A DNA stretch of 64,000 nucleotides from Variovorax dokdonensis (GTDB taxonomy: Bacteria > Pseudomonadota > Gammaproteobacteria > Burkholderiales > Burkholderiaceae_C), in NCBI RefSeq assembly GCF_030316895.1, contig NZ_JASZYV010000002.1:806001-870000 (forward strand). The letters are read 5' to 3'. Position numbers and translations under genes: made by a program. Positions 54,906-63,536 of this stretch are shown one piece after another. Positions within the stretch are counted from its first letter, which is position 1; every line of letters begins with the position of its first letter. The notes beneath the pieces are model-generated. The model was not told the origin of the DNA. It did no database searches and was given only the letters and a program-made list of their open reading frames with translations.

Positions 54906-55880
54906 CTAGCCTTCGAACTGCGGCGACGCGACGCCTGGACTGTCGAGCGTGACCGCGAAAAGGCCGCCGGCAAGCGGCTGCCGCGCGCGCTGCGCCTCGT
55001 CCAGGCCGCTCCATGCGGTGCTGATGTAGAGCGTGCACAGGTCAGGGCCGCCGAAGGCGCAGTCGGTGACGTTGGCCACCGGCAACTCGATGCGGCACAG
55101 CTCCTGCGCGCTGATCGGGTCGTGGCAACTCACGCAATGACCGGCCCAATGGCAGATCCAGATGCGGCCCGCGGCGTCGGTCGTCATGCCGTCCGGAAAG
55201 CCCTGCGATTTTGGCAGTCGCAGCCACTCGCGGCGGTTCGAAAGGCTGCCTTTGTCGGGGTCGAAGTCGTAAGCATAGGTACGGCCGATCGCCGTGTCGC
55301 TGAAATAGAAAGTGCGTCCGTCGGCGGACCAGGTCGGGCCGTTGCTGACGGTGATGCCGGCTTCTTGCGGGCTGCAGCGGCCGTCGGCATCGAAGCGGTA
55401 CAGGGTGCCGGCGGGCGCCTGACAGTCGTCGTCCATCGTGCCACCCCAGAAGCGGCCTTGCGGATCGCACTTGCCGTCGTTGAAGCGGTTCCCGGCGGGC
55501 TCGTCGGGCTGGTGCAGGTAGCGCGGCGGCGTGCCGGGGCTGCATGGGTCGAACACCGCGAAGCCGCGACGCAGGGTGACGAGCAGCCCTTGGCCGTTGG
55601 CGCGTTCGGCCACGGCGCTGATCTGCTCGTCGAAGGTCCAGCTGCGCCGCTGGCCGTCCTCCGGGCGCCATCGATGCAGACGCCGGCCTAGGATGTCGAC
55701 CCAGTACAGCGCGGACTCGCGCGTGGACCAGAGCGTGCCCTCGCCGAGTTCGGCCTGTGCGTCCCACACGCAGGCGGGCGCATCCAGCAGGCGGGGCGCG
55801 GGGAGGGAAGCGGGCAGCAGGGGAGTCTCCTTCTTGGCTGCAATCGGGGCAGCAGCGCTTTGGCCGACCGATGCTAACAA
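54906..55880 (-). CDS. SMP-30/gluconolactonase-family sugar lactonase
   Basis: Opens the sugar lactone made by the dehydrogenase. The six-bladed propeller protein of up to 324 residues has AELGEGTLWS (metal-binding Glu), NRFNDGKCDPQGRFWGGTM, ITVSNGPTWS and GFPDGMTTDAAG with the conserved Asn/Asp ligands. The start is uncertain: the TTG at 55880 has no ribosome binding site. AAGGAG lies 6 bases before a CTG at 55820, which would give a 304-residue protein starting at LLPASLPAP. No ATG is available near the family start. Confidence 0.88.
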   Translation of the reverse strand: MLASVGQSAAAPIAAKKETPLLPASLPAPRLLDAPACVWDAQAELGEGTLWSTRESALYWVDILGRRLHRWRPEDGQRRSWTFDEQISAVAERANGQGLLVTLRRGFAVFDPCSPGTPPRYLHQPDEPAGNRFNDGKCDPQGRFWGGTMDDDCQAPAGTLYRFDADGRCSPQEAGITVSNGPTWSADGRTFYFSDTAIGRTYAYDFDPDKGSLSNRREWLRLPKSQGFPDGMTTDAAGRIWICHWAGHCVSCHDPISAQELCRIELPVANVTDCAFGGPDLCTLYISTAWSGLDEAQRARQPLAGGLFAVTLDSPGVASPQFEG

Positions 55881-55955
55881 CGAGCCGAGATGTACGAAAG
55901 AGTCAATTGCGGCATGAAGCCATGCTGAAATTGCAATGTCAGTTCGGCTGTCCGT

Positions 55956-56915
55956 TCAGACAGGATCGAGGCGCCGCCCATAGACATCCAGGCTGACCGC
56001 CTTCAGCGCCCGCATCATGACCTGCGCGGCCGGAGAGAGCAGCCGGTCGGTGCGGGTGATGAGGCCGAAGGCGTCCATGTGGCAATCCATGGCCACCGGC
56101 AGGATCGAGACGATGTTGTGCGCCGCGTAGTAGCGAGCCACGTCGGTGGCCACGATCGCCAGCATGTCGCTGCTTTGCAGCATGCGCGTGATGAACAGGA
56201 GCGCAGAGCTTTCGATCAGGTTGATGGGCGGGGCCAGTCCTTCTTCCTGGAACATGAGCTCGAAGCGGTGGCGCAGCACGCTGCCGCTTGGCGGAACGAT
56301 CCAGCCGGTCGACAGCAGGTCGCGCAGCGTCAAGCCCTGAAGGTCGAGCAGCGGATGGCCGGGGCGCACGATGGCGCTGATCGGCTCTTCCACCAGCGCC
56401 TCGTAGCGCAACTGCGACTTGTCGTGCTCGGCAAACAGGCGCGCGACCAGGATGTCCAGCTTGCCCTGAGCCAGCCGCTCCATCAGCACCGGGCTGGTCT
56501 CGATGTCGACGGCGACCTGCAGGCTCGGATGTTCGCGCTTCACTTGCGCCACAGCCGTCGGAAGAAGCGCCAGCCCCGGCGCGGTGATGCACCCCACCGC
56601 CACCTGACCGAAGCGGCCGGCCTTGAGGCCCGCCAACTCGTCGTGTGCCTGGTTCAGGCTGGCCAGCGCCACCCGGGCGTGGCGGATCATGGTCTCGCCG
56701 TACCAGGTGGGCCGCATGCCGCGCGGCAGGCGTTCGAACAGGGGCACCTCCAGCACGTCCTCCAGATCCTTGAGCAACTTGGAGGCGGCCGGCTGCGTCA
56801 TGTTGAGCACCTGCGCGGCGCGGTGGATGTTGCCTTCCTCCGCCAGGGCGACCAACAGAAGGAGCTGTCGCGTCTTGAGCCGGGCTCGGATGAACCAGTG
56901 GGTGTAGTGCGTCAT
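55956..56915 (-). CDS. LysR-family regulator of the sugar cluster
   Basis: The 319-residue protein has an N-terminal winged helix-turn-helix (about residues 15-75, EEGNIHRAAQVLNMTQPAAS) and a LysR substrate-binding domain (about 100-300). It resembles GbpR, the LysR regulator linked to the ChvE sugar-binding protein in Agrobacterium, consistent with the chvE-like gene downstream. It is divergent from the aldehyde dehydrogenase gene, and the gap of about 100 bases contains CGAT-TCGGGT-ATCG (56946-56959), a possible LysR-type site. It probably controls the lactonase/SDR operon as well. Confidence 0.9.
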   Translation of the reverse strand: MTHYTHWFIRARLKTRQLLLLVALAEEGNIHRAAQVLNMTQPAASKLLKDLEDVLEVPLFERLPRGMRPTWYGETMIRHARVALASLNQAHDELAGLKAGRFGQVAVGCITAPGLALLPTAVAQVKREHPSLQVAVDIETSPVLMERLAQGKLDILVARLFAEHDKSQLRYEALVEEPISAIVRPGHPLLDLQGLTLRDLLSTGWIVPPSGSVLRHRFELMFQEEGLAPPINLIESSALLFITRMLQSSDMLAIVATDVARYYAAHNIVSILPVAMDCHMDAFGLITRTDRLLSPAAQVMMRALKAVSLDVYGRRLDPV

Positions 56916-57017
56916 GCCTTGGAGTTACAGGGTTTCCATGAATCTCGATTCGGGTATCGATTGAGCCCAAATCTCTATTGGAAAGCTATCGGTCGCATCC
57001 CTACACTGCGCGGCACC

Positions 57018-58475
57018 TTGAAGCGAAGCGACCTGCATCAGCAACACAACGCCCGCCAGTACATCAATGGCCGGTGGGAGACGGGCGCGACCACCGGCGT
57101 GCGGCGCAATCCGTCCGACACCGCCGAGGTGGTCGTCGAGTACGCCCGTGCAGATCGCCGCCAGGCCGAACGCGCGGTGCGCGCAGCCGCCGACGCTTTT
57201 CCCGCCTGGAGCCACAGCACGCCGCAGCGCCGCGCGGACGCGCTGGACGCCATCGGCAGCGAGATCCTGTTGCGACAGGACGAACTCGGGCTGCTGCTGG
57301 CGCGCGAGCAAGGCAAGCCGCTGGCCGATGCGGTGGCCGAGGCGCAGCGCGCCGGGCAACTGTTCAAGTACTTCGCCGGAGAAGCGCTGCGCGCCCATGG
57401 CGAGACGCTGGCCTCGGTGCGACCAGGGGTGCAGGTGGACGTGACGCGCGAACCCGTGGGCGTGGTGGCGCTGATGACGCCGTGGAGTTCGCCGCTGGCC
57501 GTGCCTGCCCGCAAGATTGCCGCCGCATTGGCCTTCGGCAACAGCGTGGTGTTCAAGCCCTCGGAGCGCGTGCCGGGCTGCGGCTGGGCGTTGGCCGAGA
57601 TCATCAGCCGCGCAGCGCTGCCGGCGGGCGCGTTCAACCTCCTGATGGGCAGCGGCCGGGAATTGGGTGCGGCCCTGGTCGATGGCGGCCTGGTGGACGC
57701 CATCAGCTTCACCGGCCCCGAGTCGGTGGGCGCCCGCATCGTGCAGGCGGCGGCCAAGCGGCGCGCCCGCGTGCACCTGGAGATGGGCGCGCGCAACGCG
57801 CTCGTCGTCATGGCCGATGCCGATCTCGAGCGAGCGGTGGAATGTGCCGTGCAGGGGGCCTATTCCTGCAGCGGACAGCGTTGCACCGCATCGAGCCGAC
57901 TGATCGTCGAAGCACCGGTGCATGCCGCCTTCGTCGCGCGTCTGCGCCAGCGGCTTGCCGCCATGCGCGTGGGTCACGCTTTGGAAAAAGGCGTGGTCAT
58001 GGGGCCGGTGGTGGACGCCGAACAACTCGTGCGCAATCTCGAGGCGGTGCGCATCGCGTGCGAGGAGGGCGCTGAACTGGTCCATGGCGGCGAGGCGATC
58101 GAACGTCCGAGCCGTGGTCACTACATGAGCCCGGCCCTGCTGCTGGCACTGCCGGGCCAGAAGGTCGCGCGCGATGCATTGTTCGGCCCGGTGGCCTGCG
58201 TGCTGGAGGCGCTGGACTACGACCACGCGCTGGCGCTCGCCAACGATTCGGCCTACGGCCTGTGCGCCGGCATCTGCACGCGCTCGCTGGCGCATGCGAC
58301 CCACTTTCGCAGGCATGCGCGCGTGGGCATGACGCTGGTCAACCTGCCGACCGTGGCCGAGGACTACCACGTGCCCTACGGCGCGCGAAAGGCGTCCGGC
58401 GATGGCGCACGCGCCCAGGGGCGGCAGGCGGCCGAGTTCTTCACCACCCTCAAGACGAGCTATCTGCAGGCCTAG
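57018..58475 (+). CDS. Aldehyde dehydrogenase, probably 2-oxoglutarate semialdehyde dehydrogenase
   Basis: NAD(P)-dependent aldehyde dehydrogenase of about 485 residues. Typical blocks are MTPWSSPLAVPARKIAAAL, FKPSERVP, the catalytic Glu in HLEMGARNA, the catalytic Cys in SGQRCTASSR and GPVACVLEALDYD. The usual ELGGKNP reads EMGARNA, a mild departure. In this cluster it would oxidise the product of the DapA-type dehydratase to 2-oxoglutarate. No ATG is present; the TTG at 57018 gives LKRSDLHQQHNARQYINGRW, the usual family start. An upstream TTG at 56961 is less likely. Confidence 0.87.
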   Translation: MKRSDLHQQHNARQYINGRWETGATTGVRRNPSDTAEVVVEYARADRRQAERAVRAAADAFPAWSHSTPQRRADALDAIGSEILLRQDELGLLLAREQGKPLADAVAEAQRAGQLFKYFAGEALRAHGETLASVRPGVQVDVTREPVGVVALMTPWSSPLAVPARKIAAALAFGNSVVFKPSERVPGCGWALAEIISRAALPAGAFNLLMGSGRELGAALVDGGLVDAISFTGPESVGARIVQAAAKRRARVHLEMGARNALVVMADADLERAVECAVQGAYSCSGQRCTASSRLIVEAPVHAAFVARLRQRLAAMRVGHALEKGVVMGPVVDAEQLVRNLEAVRIACEEGAELVHGGEAIERPSRGHYMSPALLLALPGQKVARDALFGPVACVLEALDYDHALALANDSAYGLCAGICTRSLAHATHFRRHARVGMTLVNLPTVAEDYHVPYGARKASGDGARAQGRQAAEFFTTLKTSYLQA

Positions 58476-58538
58476 GCACTTTCATCCCATCCATCCGTTT
58501 CCCTCGACGCTCAACCAAGACCTACCAAGGAGACATCC

Positions 58539-59507
58539 ATGAGCATGAACCGTCGTACCTTCTCCGCCGCTGCGGCGGCCGCTTGCGTGGCAGGCGCATT
58601 GCCGATGACGTCGGCCTTTGCGCAAAAGAAGATCGTGCTGGGCTTCGCCCAGGTCGGCGCCGAGAGCGAGTGGCGCACCGCCAACACCGAATCCATCAAG
58701 TCGGCCGCGCAGGAGGCGGGCATCGACCTCAAGTTCTCCGACGCGCAGCAGAAGCAGGAGAACCAGATCAAGGCCATCCGCTCGTACATCGCGCAGAAGG
58801 TGGACGTGATCGCCTTCTCGCCGGTGGTGGAGACCGGCTTCGAGAACGTGCTGCGCGAGGCCAAGGCGGCCAAGATCCCCGTCGTGCTGACCGACCGCTC
58901 GGTGAAGGTCAAGGACGACAGCCTCTATGTGACCTTCATGGGCTCGGACTTCGTGGAAGAAGGCCGCAAGGCCGGACGCTGGCTGGTCGAGAACCAGAAG
59001 GGCAACAAGGGCCCCGTCAACATCGTCGAACTGCAGGGCACGGTGGGCTCGGCGCCGGCCATCGACCGCAAGAAGGGCTTCGAGGAAATCATCAAGGCCG
59101 ATCCCAAGTTCAAGATCATCCGCTCGCAGACCGGCGACTTCACCCGCGCCAAGGGCAAGGAGGTGATGGAAGCCTTCCTGAAGGCCGAGGGCAAGAACAT
59201 CAATGTGCTGTTCGCGCACAACGACGACATGGCCATCGGCGCCATCCAGGCGATCGAGGAAGCGGGCATGAAGCCGGCCAAGGACATCACCATCATCTCG
59301 ATCGACGCGGTGAAGGGCGCCTTCGAGGCCATGATGGCCGGCAAGCTCAACGTGTCGGTCGAATGCAGCCCGCTGCTCGGGCCGCAACTGATGAGTGCGG
59401 TGAAGGACATCGTCGCCGGCAAGCCGGTGCCCAAGCGGATCATCACCAAGGAGGGCATCTTCCCGATGGAGACCGCCAAGGCCGAGTTCCCGTCCAGAAA
59501 GTACTGA
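58539..59507 (+). CDS. Periplasmic sugar-binding protein, YtfQ-like
   Basis: The 322-residue protein carries a Tat-type signal peptide (MNRRTFSAAAAAACVAGA, cleavage near AFA-QKK), unusual for a sugar-binding protein. Type I periplasmic-binding blocks follow: LGFAQVGAESEWRTANTESI, VDVIAFSPVVETG, VVLTDRSV and NVLFAHNDDMAIGAI. These match the galactofuranose-binding protein YtfQ of E. coli. Its likely ATPase, ytfR-like, starts 4 kb downstream, with a second transporter in between. A start two codons upstream/downstream (58539/58545) makes no difference to the signal. Confidence 0.88.
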   Translation: MSMNRRTFSAAAAAACVAGALPMTSAFAQKKIVLGFAQVGAESEWRTANTESIKSAAQEAGIDLKFSDAQQKQENQIKAIRSYIAQKVDVIAFSPVVETGFENVLREAKAAKIPVVLTDRSVKVKDDSLYVTFMGSDFVEEGRKAGRWLVENQKGNKGPVNIVELQGTVGSAPAIDRKKGFEEIIKADPKFKIIRSQTGDFTRAKGKEVMEAFLKAEGKNINVLFAHNDDMAIGAIQAIEEAGMKPAKDITIISIDAVKGAFEAMMAGKLNVSVECSPLLGPQLMSAVKDIVAGKPVPKRIITKEGIFPMETAKAEFPSRKY

Positions 59508-59517
59508 CCCCCAGGCC

Positions 59518-59534
59518 GGCCTGCCTCGCAGGCC
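59518..59534 (+). promoter_or_regulatory. Hairpin in the gap between the two binding-protein genes
   Basis: GGCCTGC-CTC-GCAGGCC forms a 7-bp stem with a 3-base loop 11 bases after the YtfQ-like stop; a second small hairpin (CCCC-TTCAA-GGGG) follows at 59541-59553. No T-run follows, so it is more likely an mRNA-stabilising 3' structure than a strong terminator. Confidence 0.5.
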
Positions 59535-59660
59535 CGGCTGCCCCTTCAAGGGGCCACATCCTCGGGCCCGGCCAAGCCGGCTTCCCGGGTGTTCGCCAAA
59601 GGGAATTCGCACCGCTTGCCACGACGGTTCGGCGTGGCGTCACATGAAAGAAAAGACAAC

Positions 59661-60725
59661 ATGAAAAGAGCATTCCTGAAGACATTGCTGGTGGGCGCGG
59701 CGCTTGCGGTCGGCTTGACGCAAGTGCATGCGCAGGACAAGGGCCTGGTCGCGATCTCGATGCCCACCAAGTCCTCTGCGCGCTGGATCGCCGACGGCAA
59801 CAACATGGTCAAGTTCTTCCAGGAGAAGGGCTACAAGACCGACCTGCAGTACGCCGAGGACGACATTCCCAACCAGCTGGCGCAGATCGAGAACATGGTG
59901 ACCAAGGGGCCGAAGGTGCTGGTCATCGCGGCGATCGACGGCACCACGCTTTCCGACGTGCTGCAGAAGGCAGCGGATCGCGGCGTGAAGGTGATCGCCT
60001 ACGACCGCCTGATCCGCGGCAGCAAGAACGTCGACTACTACGCGACCTTCGACAACTTCCAGGTGGGCATGCTGCAGGCGCAGTACATCGAGAAGGCCCT
60101 GGGCCTCAAGGATGGCAAGGGGCCGTTCAACATCGAGCTGTTCGGCGGCTCGCCGGACGACAACAACGCATTCTTCTTCTACAACGGCGCGATGTCGGTG
60201 CTGCAGCCCTACATCGACAAGGGCAAGCTGGTGGTGCGCAGCAAGCAGCTGGGCATGGACAAGGTCTCCACCCTGCGCTGGGACGGCGCGGTGGCGCAGG
60301 CGCGCATGGACAACCTGCTGTCGGCCTTCTACAGCAATGCCCACGTCGATGCGGTGCTCTCGCCCTACGACGGCCTGTCGATCGGCATCATCTCGTCGCT
60401 CAAGGGCGTGGGCTATGGCTCGGCGCAGTCGCCGATGCCGGTGGTGACGGGCCAGGACGCCGAGGTGCCTTCGATCAAGTCCATCCTGAAGAAGGAGCAG
60501 ACCTCAACCGTCTTCAAGGACACCCGCGAACTGGCCAAGGTGACGGTGGCGATGGTGGACGCCATGATGGCCGGCAAGGCGCCGGAGGTGAACGACACCA
60601 AGACCTACAACAACGGCGTGAAGGTCGTGCCTTCGTACCTGCTCAAGCCGGTGACGGTGGATGCCGGCAACTGGAAGCAGGTGCTGGTCGACAGCGGCTA
60701 CTACAAGGAAAGCCAGATCCGCTGA
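59661..60725 (+). CDS. chvE: Multiple-sugar-binding periplasmic protein, ChvE-like
   Basis: The 354-residue lipid-free binding protein has a Sec signal peptide ([20 protein letters not shown], cleavage near VHA-QDK). ChvE-type blocks include [48 protein letters not shown] and [13 protein letters not shown]. In Agrobacterium ChvE binds arabinose, galactose, glucose and xylose. It is followed by ATPase and permease genes of the same system, 38 bases and a short overlap away. Confidence 0.92.
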   Translation: MKRAFLKTLLVGAALAVGLTQVHAQDKGLVAISMPTKSSARWIADGNNMVKFFQEKGYKTDLQYAEDDIPNQLAQIENMVTKGPKVLVIAAIDGTTLSDVLQKAADRGVKVIAYDRLIRGSKNVDYYATFDNFQVGMLQAQYIEKALGLKDGKGPFNIELFGGSPDDNNAFFFYNGAMSVLQPYIDKGKLVVRSKQLGMDKVSTLRWDGAVAQARMDNLLSAFYSNAHVDAVLSPYDGLSIGIISSLKGVGYGSAQSPMPVVTGQDAEVPSIKSILKKEQTSTVFKDTRELAKVTVAMVDAMMAGKAPEVNDTKTYNNGVKVVPSYLLKPVTVDAGNWKQVLVDSGYYKESQIR

Positions 60726-60763
60726 GCCGGAAGGCGCGGCCCTTGCAGGAAGGACGACAACGA

Positions 60764-62305
60764 ATGAGTGGACCCCTGCTGGAGATGCGCGGCATCATCA
60801 AGCGCTTTCCGGGCGTCAATGCGCTGGACAACGTCAACCTCGACGTGGGCGCCGACACGATCCATGCGGTGGTGGGCGAGAACGGCGCCGGCAAGTCCAC
60901 GTTGATGAAGGTGCTCAGCGGCGTCTATCCGACGGGCGACTACGAGGGAGAGATCCGCTTCGACGGCCAGCCGCGCCGGTTTCGCGGCATCGCGGACAGC
61001 GAGGCGGTGGGCATCATCATCATCCACCAGGAGCTGGCGCTGGTGCCGCAACTGTCCATCGCCGAGAACATTTTCCTGGGCAACGAGATCGCCCAGGGCG
61101 GTGTGATCGACTGGGGCAGGACTTTCGCGCGCACGCGCGAGCTGCTGGCCAAGGTGGGCCTCCACGAGCCGCCCACGGCGCTGGTGGGCGAGCTGGGCAT
61201 GGGCAAGCAACAGCTGGTGGAGATCGCCAAGGCACTGTCGAAGAAGGTGCGCCTGCTGATTCTCGACGAGCCGACGGCCAGCCTCAACGAGAGCGACAGC
61301 GATGCACTGCTGAACCTGCTGCTGGAGCTGAAGGCGCAAGGCATCGCCTCGATCCTGATCTCTCACAAGCTGGGCGAGATCACCCGCGTGGCCGATGCCA
61401 TCACCGTGCTGCGCGACGGCACGACCGTCGAGACCATGGATTGCCGCGAGCACGCGGCGAGCGAGGAGCGCATCGTGCGCGGCATGGTCGGCCGCGACAT
61501 GGCGCACCGCTATCCGCAGCGCAGCCCGCGCATCGGGGACGTGCTGTTCGAGGTGCGCGACTGGCGTGTGCATCACCCGCAGCATCCGGAGCGCGAGCAC
61601 ATCATGGGCGTCGGCCTGTCGGTGCGGCGCGGCGAGATCGTCGGCATTGCCGGGCTGATGGGCGCGGGCCGCACGGAGTTCGCCATGAGCGTGTTCGGCC
61701 GCTCCTGGGGCCGCCGCATCAGCGGCAGCGTGCACATGCACGGGCGCGAAGTGGACGTGAGCACGGTGGGCAAGGCCATCGCGCACGGCATTGCCTATGC
61801 CACCGAAGACCGCAAGGACGCCGGCCTGGTCCTGGAGCAGGACATCCGCCGCAACCTGAGCCTGGCGCGTCTTTCGGGCATTGCGCGGCATGGCGTGATC
61901 GACGATGCGCTGGACTACCGCACGGCGCAGCAACTGCGCGAATCGCTGGCCATCCGCTGTTCCAGCGTCGACCAGCGCGTGCTGAACCTGTCGGGCGGCA
62001 ACCAGCAGAAGGTGGTGCTCGGCAAGTGGCTGTTCGCGCAGCCGGAACTGCTGATCCTGGATGAGCCCACGCGCGGCATCGACGTGGGCGCCAAGTACGA
62101 GATCTACACGCTCATCGACCGGCTGGCCGGCGAGGGCAAGGGAGTATTGATGATTTCATCGGAATTGCCCGAACTGCTGGGCATGTGCGATCGCATCTAC
62201 GTGATGAACGAAGGGCGCTTCGTGGCGCAGATGCCGGTGCATGAAGCCTCGCAGGAGCGCATCATGCATGCCATCGTCGCATCGGGGAGCAGCGTCCATG
62301 CCTGA
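60764..62305 (+). CDS. gguA: Sugar ABC transporter ATP-binding protein, GguA/MmsA-like
   Basis: Dual-domain ATPase of 513 residues for a sugar importer. The first cassette has GENGAGKSTLMKVLSG (Walker A) and LLILDEPTASLNESD (Walker B). The second has a degenerate Walker A (GLMGAGRTEFAMSVFG), then the signature NLSGGNQQKVVLGKWL and LLILDEPTRGIDVGAKYE. The degenerate second Walker A is normal in this family. GGAAGGA precedes the ATG. The stop overlaps gguB by 8 bases. Confidence 0.94.
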   Translation: MSGPLLEMRGIIKRFPGVNALDNVNLDVGADTIHAVVGENGAGKSTLMKVLSGVYPTGDYEGEIRFDGQPRRFRGIADSEAVGIIIIHQELALVPQLSIAENIFLGNEIAQGGVIDWGRTFARTRELLAKVGLHEPPTALVGELGMGKQQLVEIAKALSKKVRLLILDEPTASLNESDSDALLNLLLELKAQGIASILISHKLGEITRVADAITVLRDGTTVETMDCREHAASEERIVRGMVGRDMAHRYPQRSPRIGDVLFEVRDWRVHHPQHPEREHIMGVGLSVRRGEIVGIAGLMGAGRTEFAMSVFGRSWGRRISGSVHMHGREVDVSTVGKAIAHGIAYATEDRKDAGLVLEQDIRRNLSLARLSGIARHGVIDDALDYRTAQQLRESLAIRCSSVDQRVLNLSGGNQQKVVLGKWLFAQPELLILDEPTRGIDVGAKYEIYTLIDRLAGEGKGVLMISSELPELLGMCDRIYVMNEGRFVAQMPVHEASQERIMHAIVASGSSVHA

Positions 62306-63536
62306 CAGCACCGCCAAGGTCGACATGAGCGTGCGCGCGGCGCCTGACGCGCGCGTGCCCGGCAAGCCGCGCGCGCATGCCGGCTTCCTGAAGAGCAACC
62401 TGCGCGAGTACGGCATGCTGATCTCGCTGGTGGCGATCATGGTGCTGTTCCAGGTGCTGACGGACGGCACGCTGATGCGTCCGCTCAACCTGACCAACCT
62501 GGTGCTGCAGAACAGCTACATCGTCATCATGGCGCTGGGCATGCTGCTGGTCATCGTCAGCGGCCACATCGACCTGTCGGTCGGTTCGGTTTGCGGCTTC
62601 ATCGGCGCGCTGGCTGCGGTGCTCATGGTGGAGTACCACTGGCACTACCTGCCCGCGCTGCTCGCCTGCCTGGTGGCGGGCGGGCTGATCGGCGCGTCGC
62701 AGGGCTGGTTCGTCGCGTACTTCCGGGTGCCGTCGTTCATCGTCACGCTGGCGGGCATGCTGGTGTTCAAGGGGCTGACGCTGGCGCTTCTGGCCGGTCA
62801 GTCGGTCGGGCCCTTTCCCGAGACTTTCCAGCGGCTGAGTTCGGGCTTCGTGCCCGAGTTGACCGGCGCCGCGCCCGGGCAGGGATTGCGCCTCACCTCG
62901 CTCCTGCTGGGCGCCCTGGCGGCCGCCGCGCTGGTGTTCTTCAAGCTGCGCGGGCGCAACAAGCTGGCGCGCGACGCCATGACCACCGAACCGCTGGGTT
63001 TCTTCCTGGCGCGCAACATCCTGTTTGCCGCTGCCATCCTGCTGCTGAGCTACCTGCTTTCCACCTACAAGGGGCTGCCCAATGTGCTGGTGATCATGGC
63101 GATACTGATCGTCGCCTACGAGTTCCTGACCAACCAGACCACGGTGGGACGGCGCATCTACGCCCTGGGCGGCAACGAGAAGGCGGCGCGCCTGTCGGGC
63201 ATCCGCACGCAGCGCCTGACCTTCCTGGCCTTCGTCAACATGGGCATGCTGGCGGCGCTGGCGGGCCTGGTCTTCGCGGCGCGCCTGAACACGGCAACCC
63301 CCAAGGCCGGACTCGGGTTCGAGCTGGACGTCATCGCCGCCTGCTTCATCGGCGGGGCCTCCGCGTCGGGCGGCGTGGGCAAGGTCATGGGCGCCGTGAT
63401 CGGCGCCTTCATCATGGGCGTCATGAACAACGGCATGTCGATCCTCGGCGTGGGCATCGACTACCAGCAGGTGATCAAGGGACTGGTGTTGCTGGCGGCC
63501 GTCTTCGTCGATGTCTACAACAAGAACAAGGCATGA
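62298..63536 (+). CDS. gguB: Sugar ABC transporter permease, GguB/MmsB-like
   Basis: Integral membrane permease of 412 residues with about ten transmembrane segments. The family blocks are NSYIVIMALGMLLVIVSGHI, VPSFIVTLAGMLVFKG, YALGGNEKAARLSGI (ATPase contact) and GFELDVIAACFIGGASASGG. It is longer than RbsC-type permeases, as expected for the GguB/XylH group. Together with chvE and gguA it forms a complete importer. Overlaps the next ATPase gene by four bases (ATGA). Confidence 0.94.
   Translation: MPDSTAKVDMSVRAAPDARVPGKPRAHAGFLKSNLREYGMLISLVAIMVLFQVLTDGTLMRPLNLTNLVLQNSYIVIMALGMLLVIVSGHIDLSVGSVCGFIGALAAVLMVEYHWHYLPALLACLVAGGLIGASQGWFVAYFRVPSFIVTLAGMLVFKGLTLALLAGQSVGPFPETFQRLSSGFVPELTGAAPGQGLRLTSLLLGALAAAALVFFKLRGRNKLARDAMTTEPLGFFLARNILFAAAILLLSYLLSTYKGLPNVLVIMAILIVAYEFLTNQTTVGRRIYALGGNEKAARLSGIRTQRLTFLAFVNMGMLAALAGLVFAARLNTATPKAGLGFELDVIAACFIGGASASGGVGKVMGAVIGAFIMGVMNNGMSILGVGIDYQQVIKGLVLLAAVFVDVYNKNKA

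Noticed and set aside
59541..59553. Hairpin CCCC-TTCAA-GGGG as a rho-independent terminator
   Set aside because: Only a 4-bp stem and no T-run follow it.
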